Assembly (NCBI GenBank): GCA_017443265.1
Contig: JAFSOU010000053.1
Coordinates: 1-58,744, forward strand
Length of the DNA stretch: 58,744 bases
Source of the DNA: Bacteroidales bacterium
GTDB lineage: Bacteria; Bacteroidota; Bacteroidia; Bacteroidales; P3
Direction: 5' to 3'
Positions within the stretch are counted from its first letter, which is position 1. Every line of letters begins with the position of its first letter. A model generated the notes under the pieces. That model saw only the letters and a program-made list of their open reading frames with translations. It made no database searches and had not been told where the DNA came from. This document shows positions 15,785 through 24,715 of this stretch, one piece after another. The translations under genes were made by a program, and so were the position numbers.

Positions 15785-17191
15785 TTAGAAATTGGCGTTG
15801 CCCGGAGTACGCGGGAATGGTATCACGTCGCGGATGTTGGCCATGCCCGTTACGAAAAGCATCAACCGCTCGAAACCGAGGCCGAAGCCTGCGTGCGGAC
15901 ACGAGCCGTAGCGACGGGTGTCGAGATACCACCACATGTCTTTCATGGGGATGTTAAGCTCGTTGATGCGGGTGAGAAGTTTGTCGTAGCTCTCCTCACG
16001 CACGGAGCCGCCAATAATCTCGCCAATCTGCGGGAAAAGCACGTCGGTGCCCTGAACAGTGCGGCCGTCGTCGTTCTGTTTCATGTAGAAAGCCTTTATC
16101 TCCTTGGGGTAGTCCACCATGATAACGGGTTTCTTGAAATGATGTTCCACAAGGTAACGCTCGTGTTCCGAAGCGAGGTCCACGCCCCAGCTCACGGGGA
16201 ACTCGAACTTGTGTCCTTTGGCCACGGCTTCCTCTAAAATCTTGATGCCTTCGGTGTAGGGCAGACGCACAAAGTCGGTATCCACCACACTCTTGAGACG
16301 TTCGATAAGACCGGGGTCTATCATCTTGTTGAGGAATTCGAGGTCGTCCTTGCAGTGGTCGAGAGCCCAGCGTACGAGGTATTTGATAAACTCTTCCTCG
16401 AGCTGTGTGAGGCTGTCGAGGTCGTAGAAAGCCATCTCCGGTTCAATCATCCAGAACTCGGCCAAGTGGCGCGGGGTGTTGCTGTTTTCGGCACGGAAAG
16501 TGGGTCCGAAGGTATAGATTTTGCCAAGTGCTGTTGCGCCAAGCTCGCCTTCCAGCTGTCCGCTTACGGTTAGGGCTGTGAACTTGCCGAAAAAGTCCTG
16601 TTCCCAATCTATCTTGCCTTCCTTGTCGCGGGGCGGATTTTCGGGGTCGAGGGTGGACACGTGGAACATCTCGCCTGCACCTTCGCAGTCGCTGGCTGTG
16701 ATGAGCGGGGTGTGGAAATAGAAGAAACCGCGTTCGTGGAAGAAAGTGTGTATAGCGTAGGCCATTTCGTGGCGCATACGCATCACGGCGCCGAAGGTGT
16801 TGGTGCGCAAACGCAGGTGGCCTATCTCGCGCAGGAACTCCATGGAATGGCCTTTTTTCTGCAAAGGATAGCTGTCGGGGTCGGCTTCGCCATATACCAC
16901 TATTTTTTCGGCCTGAATCTCAACGGCCTGGCCGGAGCCTTGGCTTTCCACCAATTTTCCTTCCACACCTATGCAGGCGCCGGTGGTGATGTGACGCAGT
17001 TCTTCCTCGAATTTGGCGGGGTCGGCCACCACTTGTATGTTGTGTATTATGCTTCCGTCGTTGATGGCTATGAAGGCCACGTTTTTGTTGCCGCGTTTGG
17101 TGCGGACCCAGCCTTTAACGGTTATATTGGTGCCCAGCAGGGCGCTTACGTCGTTTTTCAGCAGATAAGCTATTTCAAATCTTTTTGTCAT
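15785..17191 (-). CDS. asnS: Asparaginyl-tRNA synthetase
   Basis: This 468-residue class II enzyme charges tRNA-Asn. The N-terminal OB-fold (about 18-105) carries [21 protein letters not shown]. Motif 2 is [20 protein letters not shown], and motif 3 is [15 protein letters not shown] near the C terminus. The length and the C terminus (PRTPGNANF) match bacterial AsnS. It lies 24 bp after manC in the same operon. Confidence 0.96.
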   Translation of the reverse strand: MTKRFEIAYLLKNDVSALLGTNITVKGWVRTKRGNKNVAFIAINDGSIIHNIQVVADPAKFEEELRHITTGACIGVEGKLVESQGSGQAVEIQAEKIVVYGEADPDSYPLQKKGHSMEFLREIGHLRLRTNTFGAVMRMRHEMAYAIHTFFHERGFFYFHTPLITASDCEGAGEMFHVSTLDPENPPRDKEGKIDWEQDFFGKFTALTVSGQLEGELGATALGKIYTFGPTFRAENSNTPRHLAEFWMIEPEMAFYDLDSLTQLEEEFIKYLVRWALDHCKDDLEFLNKMIDPGLIERLKSVVDTDFVRLPYTEGIKILEEAVAKGHKFEFPVSWGVDLASEHERYLVEHHFKKPVIMVDYPKEIKAFYMKQNDDGRTVQGTDVLFPQIGEIIGGSVREESYDKLLTRINELNIPMKDMWWYLDTRRYGSCPHAGFGLGFERLMLFVTGMANIRDVIPFPRTPGNANF

Positions 17192-17215
17192 AATGATAAA
17201 ATATTATGTTTGAGT

Positions 17216-18292
17216 TTATTTTTCCTGTTTGTTTTTACGCACTTCTATGTCGCTTTCGAACTTGAAAATGCGGTGTTCCTCGCTGCGTTTGCAGATAAGC
17301 ACGGTGTCGTCGTCGCCGGCGATGATGTAGTCGTCGAGGCCCTGCAGTACCACAGTCTTGTCGTTGGGCAGGTTGATGATGCAGTTGCGTACGTCGTAGG
17401 TGAACACGTTGTCGCCCACAACCACATTACGGTTGTCGTCCTTTTCCACCGATTCGTATAGCGACTGCCATGTCTCCACGTCGGACCAGCGGAAATCGGC
17501 TTCCATCACATGTACGTTGTCGGTTTTTTCCATAATGCCATAGTCGGCGGAGATGGGCTGGCAGGTGGCGTAGATTTGCTCCACCTCCTCGTAGGGAGTG
17601 GCGGGGGTTATCTTGTCGAAAAAGGTTGCCACATCGGGCAGGTAGCGGCGATAGGCCTTTTCGAGGGTGGACAGGCTCCAGATAAAGATACCTGCGTTCC
17701 ACAAAAAGTCGCCGCTGTTGAGGAACTGCACGGCCATGTCGTATGGCGGTTTTTCGGTGTAGGTTATAACCTCGTGCAATTTCTCTATGTTACCCACGCT
17801 GTTTTCGTTGTATTGGATGTAGCCGTATTTGGTGTTGGGACTGAACGGCTTTATGCCGAGGGTGATAATCCAGTCGTGGCTCTCGGCGGCGCACAGGCCG
17901 TCCTGTATGGTGCGGGTGAATTTGTCGTTGTCGAAAATGGCATGGTCCGAAGGCGACACAATAATGTTGGCCTTGGGGTTGAGATACCTGATGATGGAAG
18001 CCGCGTAGGCCACACAGGGCGCGGTGTTGCGGCGCATAGGCTCGTAGATGACCTGATAGTTGCGCAGGCCGCCGATCTGACTTTCGGCCAGACCGCGGTA
18101 GATGTTGTTGGTTACAATGATGATATTCTCGCGCGGACAGATGTTCTCGAAACGTCGGAAAGTGCTCTGCAGCAGACTCTCGCCGTTGCCGAAAATATCG
18201 ATGAACTGCTTGGGGTGATCGGCGGTGCTCATAGGCCAGAAACGGCTGCCCGTTCCACCGGCCATTATTATGCAATAGTTGTTTTTATCCAT
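17216..18292 (-). CDS. manC: Mannose-1-phosphate guanylyltransferase
   Basis: This 358-residue enzyme makes GDP-mannose from mannose-1-phosphate and GTP. The nucleotidyltransferase signature IMAGGTGSRFWPMS is at about 9-22, followed by HPKQFIDIFG. VSPSDHAIF and the sugar-binding WNAGIFIW further on agree with the family. It lacks the C-terminal phosphomannose isomerase domain of the bifunctional form. It is the first gene of a six-gene minus-strand run. Its leader holds a long inverted repeat (18339-18371) just downstream of the promoter element at 18381-18388. Its product could feed the mannosyltransferase at 585-1310. Confidence 0.92.
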   Translation of the reverse strand: MDKNNYCIIMAGGTGSRFWPMSTADHPKQFIDIFGNGESLLQSTFRRFENICPRENIIIVTNNIYRGLAESQIGGLRNYQVIYEPMRRNTAPCVAYAASIIRYLNPKANIIVSPSDHAIFDNDKFTRTIQDGLCAAESHDWIITLGIKPFSPNTKYGYIQYNENSVGNIEKLHEVITYTEKPPYDMAVQFLNSGDFLWNAGIFIWSLSTLEKAYRRYLPDVATFFDKITPATPYEEVEQIYATCQPISADYGIMEKTDNVHVMEADFRWSDVETWQSLYESVEKDDNRNVVVGDNVFTYDVRNCIINLPNDKTVVLQGLDDYIIAGDDDTVLICKRSEEHRIFKFESDIEVRKNKQEK

Positions 18293-18338
18293 ATTAAAAA
18301 TATATAATTATCTGATAAACAGACAAATAATTTGGTCC

Positions 18339-18371
18339 AACTAGCGTTTTTGTTGCGTAAAATCGCTAGTT
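18339..18371 (-). promoter_or_regulatory. Inverted repeat in the manC leader
   Basis: AACTAGCG at 18339-18346 and its perfect complement CGCTAGTT at 18364-18371 enclose 17 bases; TTTT and AAAA within could extend the stem. It lies immediately downstream of the -7 element, so it could be an operator or a leader hairpin. Confidence 0.5.
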
Positions 18372-18380
18372 TTAAACGTG

Positions 18381-18388
18381 CAAAGATA
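18381..18388 (-). promoter_or_regulatory. -7 promoter element for manC
   Basis: CAAAGATA on the plus strand reads TATCTTTG on the minus strand (TAnnTTTG), about 90 bases before the manC start. Confidence 0.6.
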
Positions 18389-18655
18389 CGAAAAAAAAAT
18401 GATTTCGGCAAATGAAAAAAAAGCGGGAACGGATTTTTAATCAGAGACAACTCTTATTGATATGCCATAATCTTTTCAAACTCGTTTTTTTTGAGTTTTC
18501 AGCATACCGATGCCCACAGCACTGTAAATAGCAGATATAACGTGATGCGTTTCATTGTTGTGCAGTGTTTTGCGAGAAACGTAAAATCCGCAAATTTATT
18601 GTTACAAGTGCAATAAAAATATGATTATGACGTTTTTCTGACAAATCAACCGATT

Positions 18656-19129
18656 ATGAAAAACGCCTTCGCGATAATGCTGATGATGTGTGCGGCAATG
18701 GCCGTAGCCTCGGCGCAAGGCAAGTCCGACAACGAGCGTAACGACACTCTTTTCATGATTTGCTACGACAGCAATTGTATCTACATCATGAACAGCGACG
18801 TTGTTGCGTTCGAGCATGTCTGCCCAGACAACGAAAAATATTACATAAACTTCGGAACGCTTCCCGAACAAGACATTTACCGACTGACAACCGAAAAAGC
18901 CATGCAGTTGGGGGAAATTAAAGTTACTACAGGGCATTTCGTCAGTCTTTTCGAGAAAACCAAATCGGGAACATGGGAGCCAATCCATGTCCAGCACCCT
19001 TGGTCCAGCGTTATCCCCTCAGGCCCTATGCGCATGTTGCCTCTTTTAATCGACGAGGAAGACATTGAAAACGGTTCGCATTTCAGCAGAATCATCCACA
19101 ACATACATTTTATACTCATCTACATCTAA
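18656..19129 (+). CDS. Small secreted protein, unknown function
   Basis: This 157-residue protein has a signal peptide (about 1-21, ending VASAQ). The mature part contains a pair of cysteines in MICYDSNC and an acidic C-terminal third, and ends in the hydrophobic RIIHNIHFILIYI. I do not recognise the family. The hydrophobic end could mark a frameshifted or truncated C terminus, but no continuation was found. It is convergent with the formylglycine-enzyme-like gene, with the terminator at 19174-19206 between them. Confidence 0.6.
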   Translation: MKNAFAIMLMMCAAMAVASAQGKSDNERNDTLFMICYDSNCIYIMNSDVVAFEHVCPDNEKYYINFGTLPEQDIYRLTTEKAMQLGEIKVTTGHFVSLFEKTKSGTWEPIHVQHPWSSVIPSGPMRMLPLLIDEEDIENGSHFSRIIHNIHFILIYI

Positions 19130-19173
19130 AAAAACTTTAGGCAACGCAGCTCTCCATTAGCCTTTATAAGAAA

Positions 19174-19206
19174 CAAAAAAAGGGATGCGGTTTCCGCATC
19201 CCTAAA
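19174..19206 (-). terminator. Rho-independent terminator for the gene at 19259-20068
   Basis: On the minus strand, a 10-bp stem AGGGATGCGG/CCGCATCCCT with an AAA loop is followed by seven T. Confidence 0.85.
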
Positions 19207-19247
19207 TTACTCATTACTAACTGCTAATTAGCAATTGACTATCAGTC
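19206..19247 (+). repeat. Six-unit degenerate heptamer array
   Basis: ATTACTC, ATTACTA, ACTGCTA, ATTAGCA, ATTGACT, ATCAGTC in 7-bp register, between the terminator and the stop codon at 19259. Related in sequence to the array at 41202-41229. Confidence 0.65.
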
Positions 19248-19258
19248 TTTTTTGTAGG

Positions 19259-20068
19259 CTACGGTTCGAGCACCAATCTAAGTCCCAGTGCCGGGAAACT
19301 GCCAAGGGGTGCATAAAAGTCCCTGTTGGAGACGCGGCAGAAATGAGCCGCCTCACGGCTGCTTCCACCACGGTAAACGTGGTATTCTTTAGCATTCAGT
19401 TTGATTTTGTGAGTGGTTTTGCCATCGGTGTAACCGGCATACCAACCCGAACACCATTCAAAGACATTGCCGCTCATATCGTACAGTCCCAGCTCGTTAG
19501 GTTTTTTCTGGGCCACTTCTTTTATCTCTTCATTTGTGTTGTAGAGATACCAGGCCACTTCGTCGATATTGTTGCTTCCAGCATACATATATCCGTGCGT
19601 TTTGTCGCCCCCGCGTGCGGCATATTCCCATTCCGCCTCGGTTGGGAGACGGAATGTCCGGCCTGTGAGTTCGTTAAGCCGTTTTATAAACTCCTCGCAA
19701 TCGATATATCGCACAGAGCCAATCGGCTTATTGTATTCTGTCCAATTACAACGTACGAGAGTACCCATGACAGTATGCCAAAGTTGCTTTGTCACTTCGG
19801 TTTCTCCCATATAGAAATCACCGACGGTTTCACTATGCACGGGATATTCATCGTCGGTGGCTTCATCGGCCTGCTCTTTGGTGGCACCCATCATAAAAGT
19901 ACCGCCTTTAACAGGCATCATCTTGAATACAGCATCATCAACTTTGAATGTAAGGCTGCCGTCGGAATTATTGATTACTTTCACATTATCTTGCGCTATT
20001 GCATTTACGGTAATTGCCGCAAATACAGCTAAAACTAATAAACACCTTAAAGAAATAATTTTTTTCAT
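19259..20068 (-). CDS. Formylglycine-generating-enzyme-like (SUMF1) protein
   Basis: This 269-residue exported protein has a signal peptide (about 1-25, ending VNAIAQ) and a full FGE-sulfatase fold: GGTFMMGAT at about 55-63, the segment HSETVGDFYMGETEVT, then RLPTEAEWEYAARGG, GLYDMSGNVFEWC and YRGGSS. Family members either make formylglycine in sulfatases or, more often in Bacteroidetes, are non-catalytic binding proteins or C-type-lectin-like domains. No sulfatase is seen nearby, so activity is uncertain. It is flanked by terminators on both sides and is therefore a single-gene unit. Confidence 0.85.
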   Translation of the reverse strand: MKKIISLRCLLVLAVFAAITVNAIAQDNVKVINNSDGSLTFKVDDAVFKMMPVKGGTFMMGATKEQADEATDDEYPVHSETVGDFYMGETEVTKQLWHTVMGTLVRCNWTEYNKPIGSVRYIDCEEFIKRLNELTGRTFRLPTEAEWEYAARGGDKTHGYMYAGSNNIDEVAWYLYNTNEEIKEVAQKKPNELGLYDMSGNVFEWCSGWYAGYTDGKTTHKIKLNAKEYHVYRGGSSREAAHFCRVSNRDFYAPLGSFPALGLRLVLEP

Positions 20069-20128
20069 GGCTATTTTGATTTTATATGATTATCCTTTAT
20101 TTGTAACGCAAATTATAAATTTCTTACG

Positions 20129-20171
20129 AAAAAAAGTGCCTGCAAAAGAAATTTTGCAGGCACTTTTTTTA
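20129..20171 (-). terminator. Strong bidirectional terminator after the S46 peptidase
   Basis: AAAAAAAGTGCCTGCAAAA, a GAAA loop and TTTTGCAGGCACTTTTTTT form a 19-bp stem usable in both directions. It ends the S46 gene and insulates the gene at 19259. Confidence 0.9.
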
Positions 20172-20185
20172 TATAAGTCTGATTA

Positions 20186-22336
20186 TCAGTCTTTCACGAT
20201 GTCGATTTCGTCGATGAGGTTCTTGGCACCGGCAAATTTGTCGATGATAAAGAGCATGTAACGCACGTCGAGGTTGATGCAGCGCTGCATATTCTCCTCA
20301 AAGTCGATGTCGCCCGACATGGCTTCGCTGTTGCCGTCGAAGGCGAGGCCTATGAGGTGGCCTTTGGCGTTCATCACAGGCGAGCCGGAGTTGCCGCCGG
20401 TAATGTCGTTGTTGGTGATGAAACAAACGGGGAGTTCGCCTTTCTCATTGGCATAACGGCCGAAATCGCCGGCATAGAACAGGTTTTTCAGACGTTCGGG
20501 AACGTTGAACTCGGGGTTGTTGGGGTCTTCTTTCTCGATAACGCCCTTGAGGGTGGTGTAGTGGTTGTAGTGCACGCCGTCCTTGGGGTCGTAGGCCAGC
20601 ACATTGCCGTAGGTGCAACGAATGGTGGAGTTGGCGTCGGGAGCCAGCGGCTTGTCGCCGTTCATCTGCATAATGCCGTCAACAAACAGACGTTTGCCCT
20701 TGGCCAGGTCGGGAGCGGCTGCATTGGCTTTCATGGCCACCTCGCGGTAGGCGTTGTACGACTGCATACCTGCAATGTACATCGGGTCTTTCTCCACTTT
20801 CTTAATATCGGTTTTTTCGAGGAATTTGTTGAATTTTTCGGCGTTGGCGAAGACGGATTTCTTCATCACGTCGGCGGCGTATTTCTCGAAATTGCCTTTG
20901 TATTTCTTGGCGGCCTCTTTCAGGAATTCGGGGCAGTACTGCTCTTCGATGTTTTTGTAAACATAGTCGAACATGGCTGCTATGGTCTTTTCTTCGGTGG
21001 CTTGGTCGTAGTCCTTGTAGAACTCGGCGGCCTCGGCTTTCAGTTTGTCGAGCACTTGAGCGTTGCCGTCGGCGGCTTTAACGCCAAGTCCCAGCTGGAA
21101 AGCTTGGAAAGGCAGGTCGGGACCCTGCAGCAGGCCTTCGGCCAGATAGGTGCGTGCGGCCATGTAGGGTTTGCGTGCGTTGTAGCTGTCCTCGATGTAT
21201 TTGAGGGCGTTCTGGTAATCGCCGCCTTTGTATTTGGCCCATTCGGTGTACTGTTTTTCGATGTCTTTCTTCACACCCATGGTGTTGAGGGCCTTGAGGG
21301 CTTTGTTCTGCTCGTAGCTGTATTTCCAGTAGTTGGAGCAGCTGGCGTATTTCGACGAGTATTTGATGCGGATGGCCTGGTCGGAAGCCATGGCTGCGCG
21401 CCACACGTTGATTTTAACGGTGCGAATCTCGTAGCGCAGCTTGTTGGTGATGTTCATAGTCTCTTCGAGTCCGTAGGAGGTGAGGAAACGGTCGGTGGTG
21501 CCGGGGAAGCCCATAATCATGGCGAAATCGTTCTGTTCCACGCCTTTGATGCTTACGGGCAGGTGGTGCTTGGGTTTCAGAGGCACATTGTCCTTGGAAT
21601 AAGCGGCGGGCGAGCCGTCGGGGGCTGTGTAGATACGCAGCAGCGAGAAATCGGCGGTATGGCGGGGCCACATCCAGTTGTCGGTGTCGCCGCCGAATTT
21701 GCCCATCGACGAGGGGGGAGCGCCAACCAGACGCACGTCCTTGTAGATAACATGCACGAACATGATAAATTGGTTGCCGTTGAACATGCTTTTCACCTTG
21801 GCTTCGTAGTAAGTGCCTTCCACGGCGGCTTTCTCGAGTTCGGCGGCTTTCTCGTTGATGGCGTTGTTGCGTTCGGCCTCGGTCATGTCGTCTTTCAACA
21901 CGCTCTTAATCTGGTCGGTAACATCCTCGATACGAATAAGTATGGAGGCTGTGGTGCCGGGGTTGGGCAGCTCCTGGTCCATGGAGTAAGCCCAGAAACC
22001 GTCGCGCAGGTAGTCGTGCTCCACGGTGGAGTGGGCCTGGATTACACCATAGCCGCAGTGGTGGTTGGTGCTTAACAGACCTTTGTCGGAAATAATCTCG
22101 GCGGTGCAGAAATGCCAGAACGACTGACCTTCGTTGCCAAGGCCGATAATGGCGTCCTTGATACAGCTCTGGTTGACGTTGTATATGTCCTCCGGAGTAA
22201 GTTTGAAACCTTTTTTCTGCATATCGGCATAGTTTTTGCCCAATAGCGAAAGTAACCACATGCCTTCGTCGGCACGCATTGCTGTGGGGAGAAGCATAGC
22301 CAGTCCCAACACAAGAGCTAAAAATCTCAATTTCAT
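20186..22336 (-). CDS. S46 family dipeptidyl peptidase, DPP7-like
   Basis: This 716-residue periplasmic serine exopeptidase has a signal peptide (about 1-22). The chymotrypsin-like catalytic parts are visible: His in STNHHCGYG (92/93), Asp in the GGDTDNWMWPRHTADFS region, and Ser650 in GGNSGSPV. Family work on Porphyromonas enzymes assigns P1 specificity to one residue after the catalytic Ser: Gly in DPP7 (hydrophobic P1), Arg in DPP11 (acidic P1). Here the matching position is Gly668 in LAFDGN, so DPP7-type specificity is expected. It removes dipeptides from peptides for amino-acid use, alongside the gdhA product next door. A strong terminator follows. Confidence 0.93.
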   Translation of the reverse strand: MKLRFLALVLGLAMLLPTAMRADEGMWLLSLLGKNYADMQKKGFKLTPEDIYNVNQSCIKDAIIGLGNEGQSFWHFCTAEIISDKGLLSTNHHCGYGVIQAHSTVEHDYLRDGFWAYSMDQELPNPGTTASILIRIEDVTDQIKSVLKDDMTEAERNNAINEKAAELEKAAVEGTYYEAKVKSMFNGNQFIMFVHVIYKDVRLVGAPPSSMGKFGGDTDNWMWPRHTADFSLLRIYTAPDGSPAAYSKDNVPLKPKHHLPVSIKGVEQNDFAMIMGFPGTTDRFLTSYGLEETMNITNKLRYEIRTVKINVWRAAMASDQAIRIKYSSKYASCSNYWKYSYEQNKALKALNTMGVKKDIEKQYTEWAKYKGGDYQNALKYIEDSYNARKPYMAARTYLAEGLLQGPDLPFQAFQLGLGVKAADGNAQVLDKLKAEAAEFYKDYDQATEEKTIAAMFDYVYKNIEEQYCPEFLKEAAKKYKGNFEKYAADVMKKSVFANAEKFNKFLEKTDIKKVEKDPMYIAGMQSYNAYREVAMKANAAAPDLAKGKRLFVDGIMQMNGDKPLAPDANSTIRCTYGNVLAYDPKDGVHYNHYTTLKGVIEKEDPNNPEFNVPERLKNLFYAGDFGRYANEKGELPVCFITNNDITGGNSGSPVMNAKGHLIGLAFDGNSEAMSGDIDFEENMQRCINLDVRYMLFIIDKFAGAKNLIDEIDIVKD

Positions 22337-22399
22337 TGCGATAACTGTTTTTATTGTTAGTCCTAATTATTTATTTATCTTAGTATAAAAATTTATCAA

Positions 22400-22570
22400 T
22401 CAATAGTTTCCAGCGTTTTCGTACTGGCGTTGCTCCTCTTCAAGGGAGTAGATGCAGAAGTCGGCCTGACGTATCATATAGTTGTAGGCCTCCATTTTGG
22501 TGGGTAGGTCGCTGATGTTGGATATTTCCTGTACCAGATTGTCGATTTTTTCTTTGATGGCTGCGTCCAT
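22400..22570 (-). CDS. 56-residue protein, unknown function
   Basis: A short ORF on the minus strand from ATG (22568-22570) to TGA (22400-22402) encodes a 56-residue acidic, helical, tyrosine-rich protein (MDAAIKEKIDNLVQEI, then YNYMIRQADFCIYS, ending QYENAGNY). Support for reality: core-like codon use, an element reading TATCTTTG on the minus strand 46 bases upstream, and a position 63 bp ahead of the S46 gene on the same strand. I do not recognise it. It may be the first gene of that unit. Confidence 0.65.
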   Translation of the reverse strand: MDAAIKEKIDNLVQEISNISDLPTKMEAYNYMIRQADFCIYSLEEEQRQYENAGNY

Positions 22571-22615
22571 AATTTAGAAGTGTTTTTCTTTACAAAAATG
22601 ATTCAAAATGTTGTG

Positions 22616-22623
22616 CAAAGATA
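22616..22623 (-). promoter_or_regulatory. -7 promoter element for the 56-residue gene and perhaps the S46 peptidase
   Basis: Reads TATCTTTG on the minus strand, 46 bases before the ATG at 22570. The nearest -33 TTG is 23 bases away, a little long. Confidence 0.5.
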
Positions 22624-22755
22624 CGTTTTTTTTGTCAGAAAACCGCCAAAAGAAAAAAAGTTATAAAAACGGCCGTTAGAGGTATTTGTAAGTCAAACGG
22701 TTACAATGTCGGAAAAAAAAATGAAAAAAAATTTTTTTCTATCAACAAAATATAG

Positions 22756-22763
22756 TACCTTTG
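22756..22763 (+). promoter_or_regulatory. -7 promoter element for gdhA
   Basis: TACCTTTG fits TAnnTTTG and lies 47 bases before the ATG at 22811, in very AT-rich DNA. Confidence 0.6.
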
Positions 22764-22810
22764 CAACACGAATTAAAAACTAATATTTTAAATTTAAAAT
22801 TCAAAATATC

Positions 22811-24154
22811 ATGAATGTACAAAACATTATGACCAACCTGGAAGCCAAGCATCCGGGTGAAAGCGAATACTTGCAAGCAGTTCGCGAAGTGCTCGAATCC
22901 ATCGAAGAGGTTTACAACAAACACCCCGAATTCGAGAAAGCAAAAATCGTTGAACGTATGGTAGAACCCGACCGTATCTTCACTTTCCGTGTAACTTGGG
23001 TTGACGACAAAGGCGAAGTTCAGACAAACCTCGGCTACCGCGTACAATACAACGCCGCTCTTGGTGCATACAAAGGCGGTCTGCGTTTCCACCCGAAGGT
23101 GAACGTTTCGATGCTGAAATTCTTAGGTTTCGAACAGATATTCAAAAACAGCCTGACCATGCTGCCTCTCGGCGGTGGTAAAGGCGGTGCTGATTTCGAT
23201 CCCACCGGAAAATCCGACGCTGAAATCATGCGTTTCTGCCAGGCTTTCGTTTACGAACTCTGGCGTAACATCGGACCCGACCAAGACAGCCCCGCTGGCG
23301 ACGTTGGAGTTGGCGGACGTGAAATCGGTTACATGTACGGTATGTACAAAAAACTGGCCCGCGAACACAGCACCGGCGCTCTGACAGGTAAGAGCTACGG
23401 CTGGGGTGGTTCCCTCATCCGTCCCGAAGCTACCGGTTTCGGCGCTATCTACTACGTAGAAAGCATGGTAAAAGAAAAAGGCGACAAAATGGAAGGCAAA
23501 CGTATAGCTCTCTCCGGCTTCGGTAACGTGGCTTGGGGCGCTGCCATCAAAGCTTCCGAACTTGGTGCTAAAGTTGTTGCCCTCTCCGGCCCCGACGGCG
23601 TTTGCGAAATAGCCGACGGCATCACCAAAGAAATGATCGACTACATGCTTGAAATGCGTGCTTCGAACCGCAACAAAGTTCAAGACATGGCCGACAAATT
23701 CCCCGGAAAAGCCAAATTCACCGCTGGCAAGAAAGCTTGGAGCGTGAAATGCGACATCGCATGCCCCTGCGCCTTCCAGAACGAAATGGCTGAAGAAGAT
23801 GCAAAAGAACTTATCGCCAACGGCGTGAAATACGTTGCCGAAGTTTCCAACATGGGTTGCCAGCCCGCAGCTATCGCAGCTATCCAGGGTGCCAAGATAC
23901 CTTTCGGACCTGGTAAAGCCGTTAACGCTGGTGGCGTTGCTACCTCCGGTCTGGAAATCTGCCAGAACGCTGAACACCGCAACTGGACAGCAGAAGAAGT
24001 GGACAAAAACCTCCACACCATCATGAACAACATCTACGACATGTGCGTTGAATACGGTAAACAAGCCGACGGTACCATCAACTACGTTAAAGGTGCCAAC
24101 ATCGCCGGTTTCATGCGCGTGGCCAAAGCTATGCTTGCTCAAGGTATCATCTAA
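22811..24154 (+). CDS. gdhA: Glutamate dehydrogenase (NADP type)
   Basis: This 447-residue enzyme interconverts 2-oxoglutarate plus ammonia and glutamate. The hexameric bacterial type is recognisable from GYRVQYNAALGAYKGGLRFH, PLGGGKGGADFDP with the catalytic lysines, and the nucleotide-binding SGFGNVAWGAA. The length matches the 445-450 residue NADP-dependent family. It is monocistronic, with a promoter 47 bases upstream and a strong terminator 34 bases downstream. The codon usage (heavy GCT and AAC) suggests a highly expressed gene. Confidence 0.95.
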   Translation: MNVQNIMTNLEAKHPGESEYLQAVREVLESIEEVYNKHPEFEKAKIVERMVEPDRIFTFRVTWVDDKGEVQTNLGYRVQYNAALGAYKGGLRFHPKVNVSMLKFLGFEQIFKNSLTMLPLGGGKGGADFDPTGKSDAEIMRFCQAFVYELWRNIGPDQDSPAGDVGVGGREIGYMYGMYKKLAREHSTGALTGKSYGWGGSLIRPEATGFGAIYYVESMVKEKGDKMEGKRIALSGFGNVAWGAAIKASELGAKVVALSGPDGVCEIADGITKEMIDYMLEMRASNRNKVQDMADKFPGKAKFTAGKKAWSVKCDIACPCAFQNEMAEEDAKELIANGVKYVAEVSNMGCQPAAIAAIQGAKIPFGPGKAVNAGGVATSGLEICQNAEHRNWTAEEVDKNLHTIMNNIYDMCVEYGKQADGTINYVKGANIAGFMRVAKAMLAQGII

Positions 24155-24187
24155 TCCGACAGCAATCTTCCCCAAAAGGGGACATGA

Positions 24188-24225
24188 TAAACACGGACAC
24201 CAAAACGGTGTCCGTGTTTTTTTTG
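24188..24225 (+). terminator. Rho-independent terminator of gdhA
   Basis: ACACGGACACC, an AAAAC loop and GGTGTCCGTGT form an 11-bp stem followed by a long T run. Confidence 0.92.
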
Positions 24226-24536
24226 TGTGATGGACAAAACAATTATCATAATTGCTATATTTGGGTCTTTTTCAGAATCTCCCAATAACCATCCTTTCGA
24301 CCACCTTTGCGGTCAATAACCTTTCTACCACCCTCTCCACAACGTCCTAAAACTCAAAACACAACCTTTTTAACCCTATACAACGGTTTGATTTTCAGTT
24401 GTTAATGTTTGTTTCCAAACCTCCGGTAAAAAATCAACAGCGTTTCCCGTTAATAATGAGGGGGGTTAGACGTAATTAAATATATCGTGTTGAAAACTTG
24501 AAAACAATGGACGTCGGAACAGGGGTTTTTATTTTG

Positions 24537-24544
24537 TATCTTTG
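24537..24544 (+). promoter_or_regulatory. -7 promoter element for nrdDG
   Basis: TATCTTTG at 24537-24544, leaving a leader of about 165 bases before nrdD. Confidence 0.6.
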
Positions 24545-24564
24545 CATTAACACAGAATTTACGG

Positions 24565-24588
24565 GTATCAAGCGTAATTTGTTGATAC
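24565..24588 (+). promoter_or_regulatory. Hairpin in the nrdD leader
   Basis: GTATCAA and TTGATAC (perfect 7-bp complement) around a 10-base loop, just after the predicted transcription start. It could be a regulator site or an RNA stem. Confidence 0.35.
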
Positions 24589-24715
24589 ATAAACAGCAGT
24601 CGTTTTTCGGAGCGGCACGGCTATGTTTCATTTTTACCAACACGCTGACAATCTGTAAATTAGCACACAAAAAACACAAAAAAAAACACACAAACATTTA
24701 TAGAACACACATTTT

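Larger units (their letters stand above)
18293..18655. other. Divergent intergenic region between manC and 18656
   Basis: No gene seen. It holds the manC promoter element (18381-18388, minus), the inverted repeat at 18339-18371 and AT-rich DNA. No clear plus-strand promoter was found for the gene at 18656. Confidence 0.7.
24155..24715. other. Spacer between gdhA and nrdD
   Basis: No gene. It holds the gdhA terminator (24188-24225), a promoter element for nrdD (24537-24544) and a hairpin in the nrdD leader (24565-24588). I see no recognisable riboswitch in the remaining sequence. Confidence 0.7.

Noticed and set aside
20357..22075. A 572-codon plus-strand ORF opposite the S46 peptidase
   Set aside because: It is the antisense shadow of a strongly coding GC-rich gene; its product is valine/glycine/histidine-rich with no family features.
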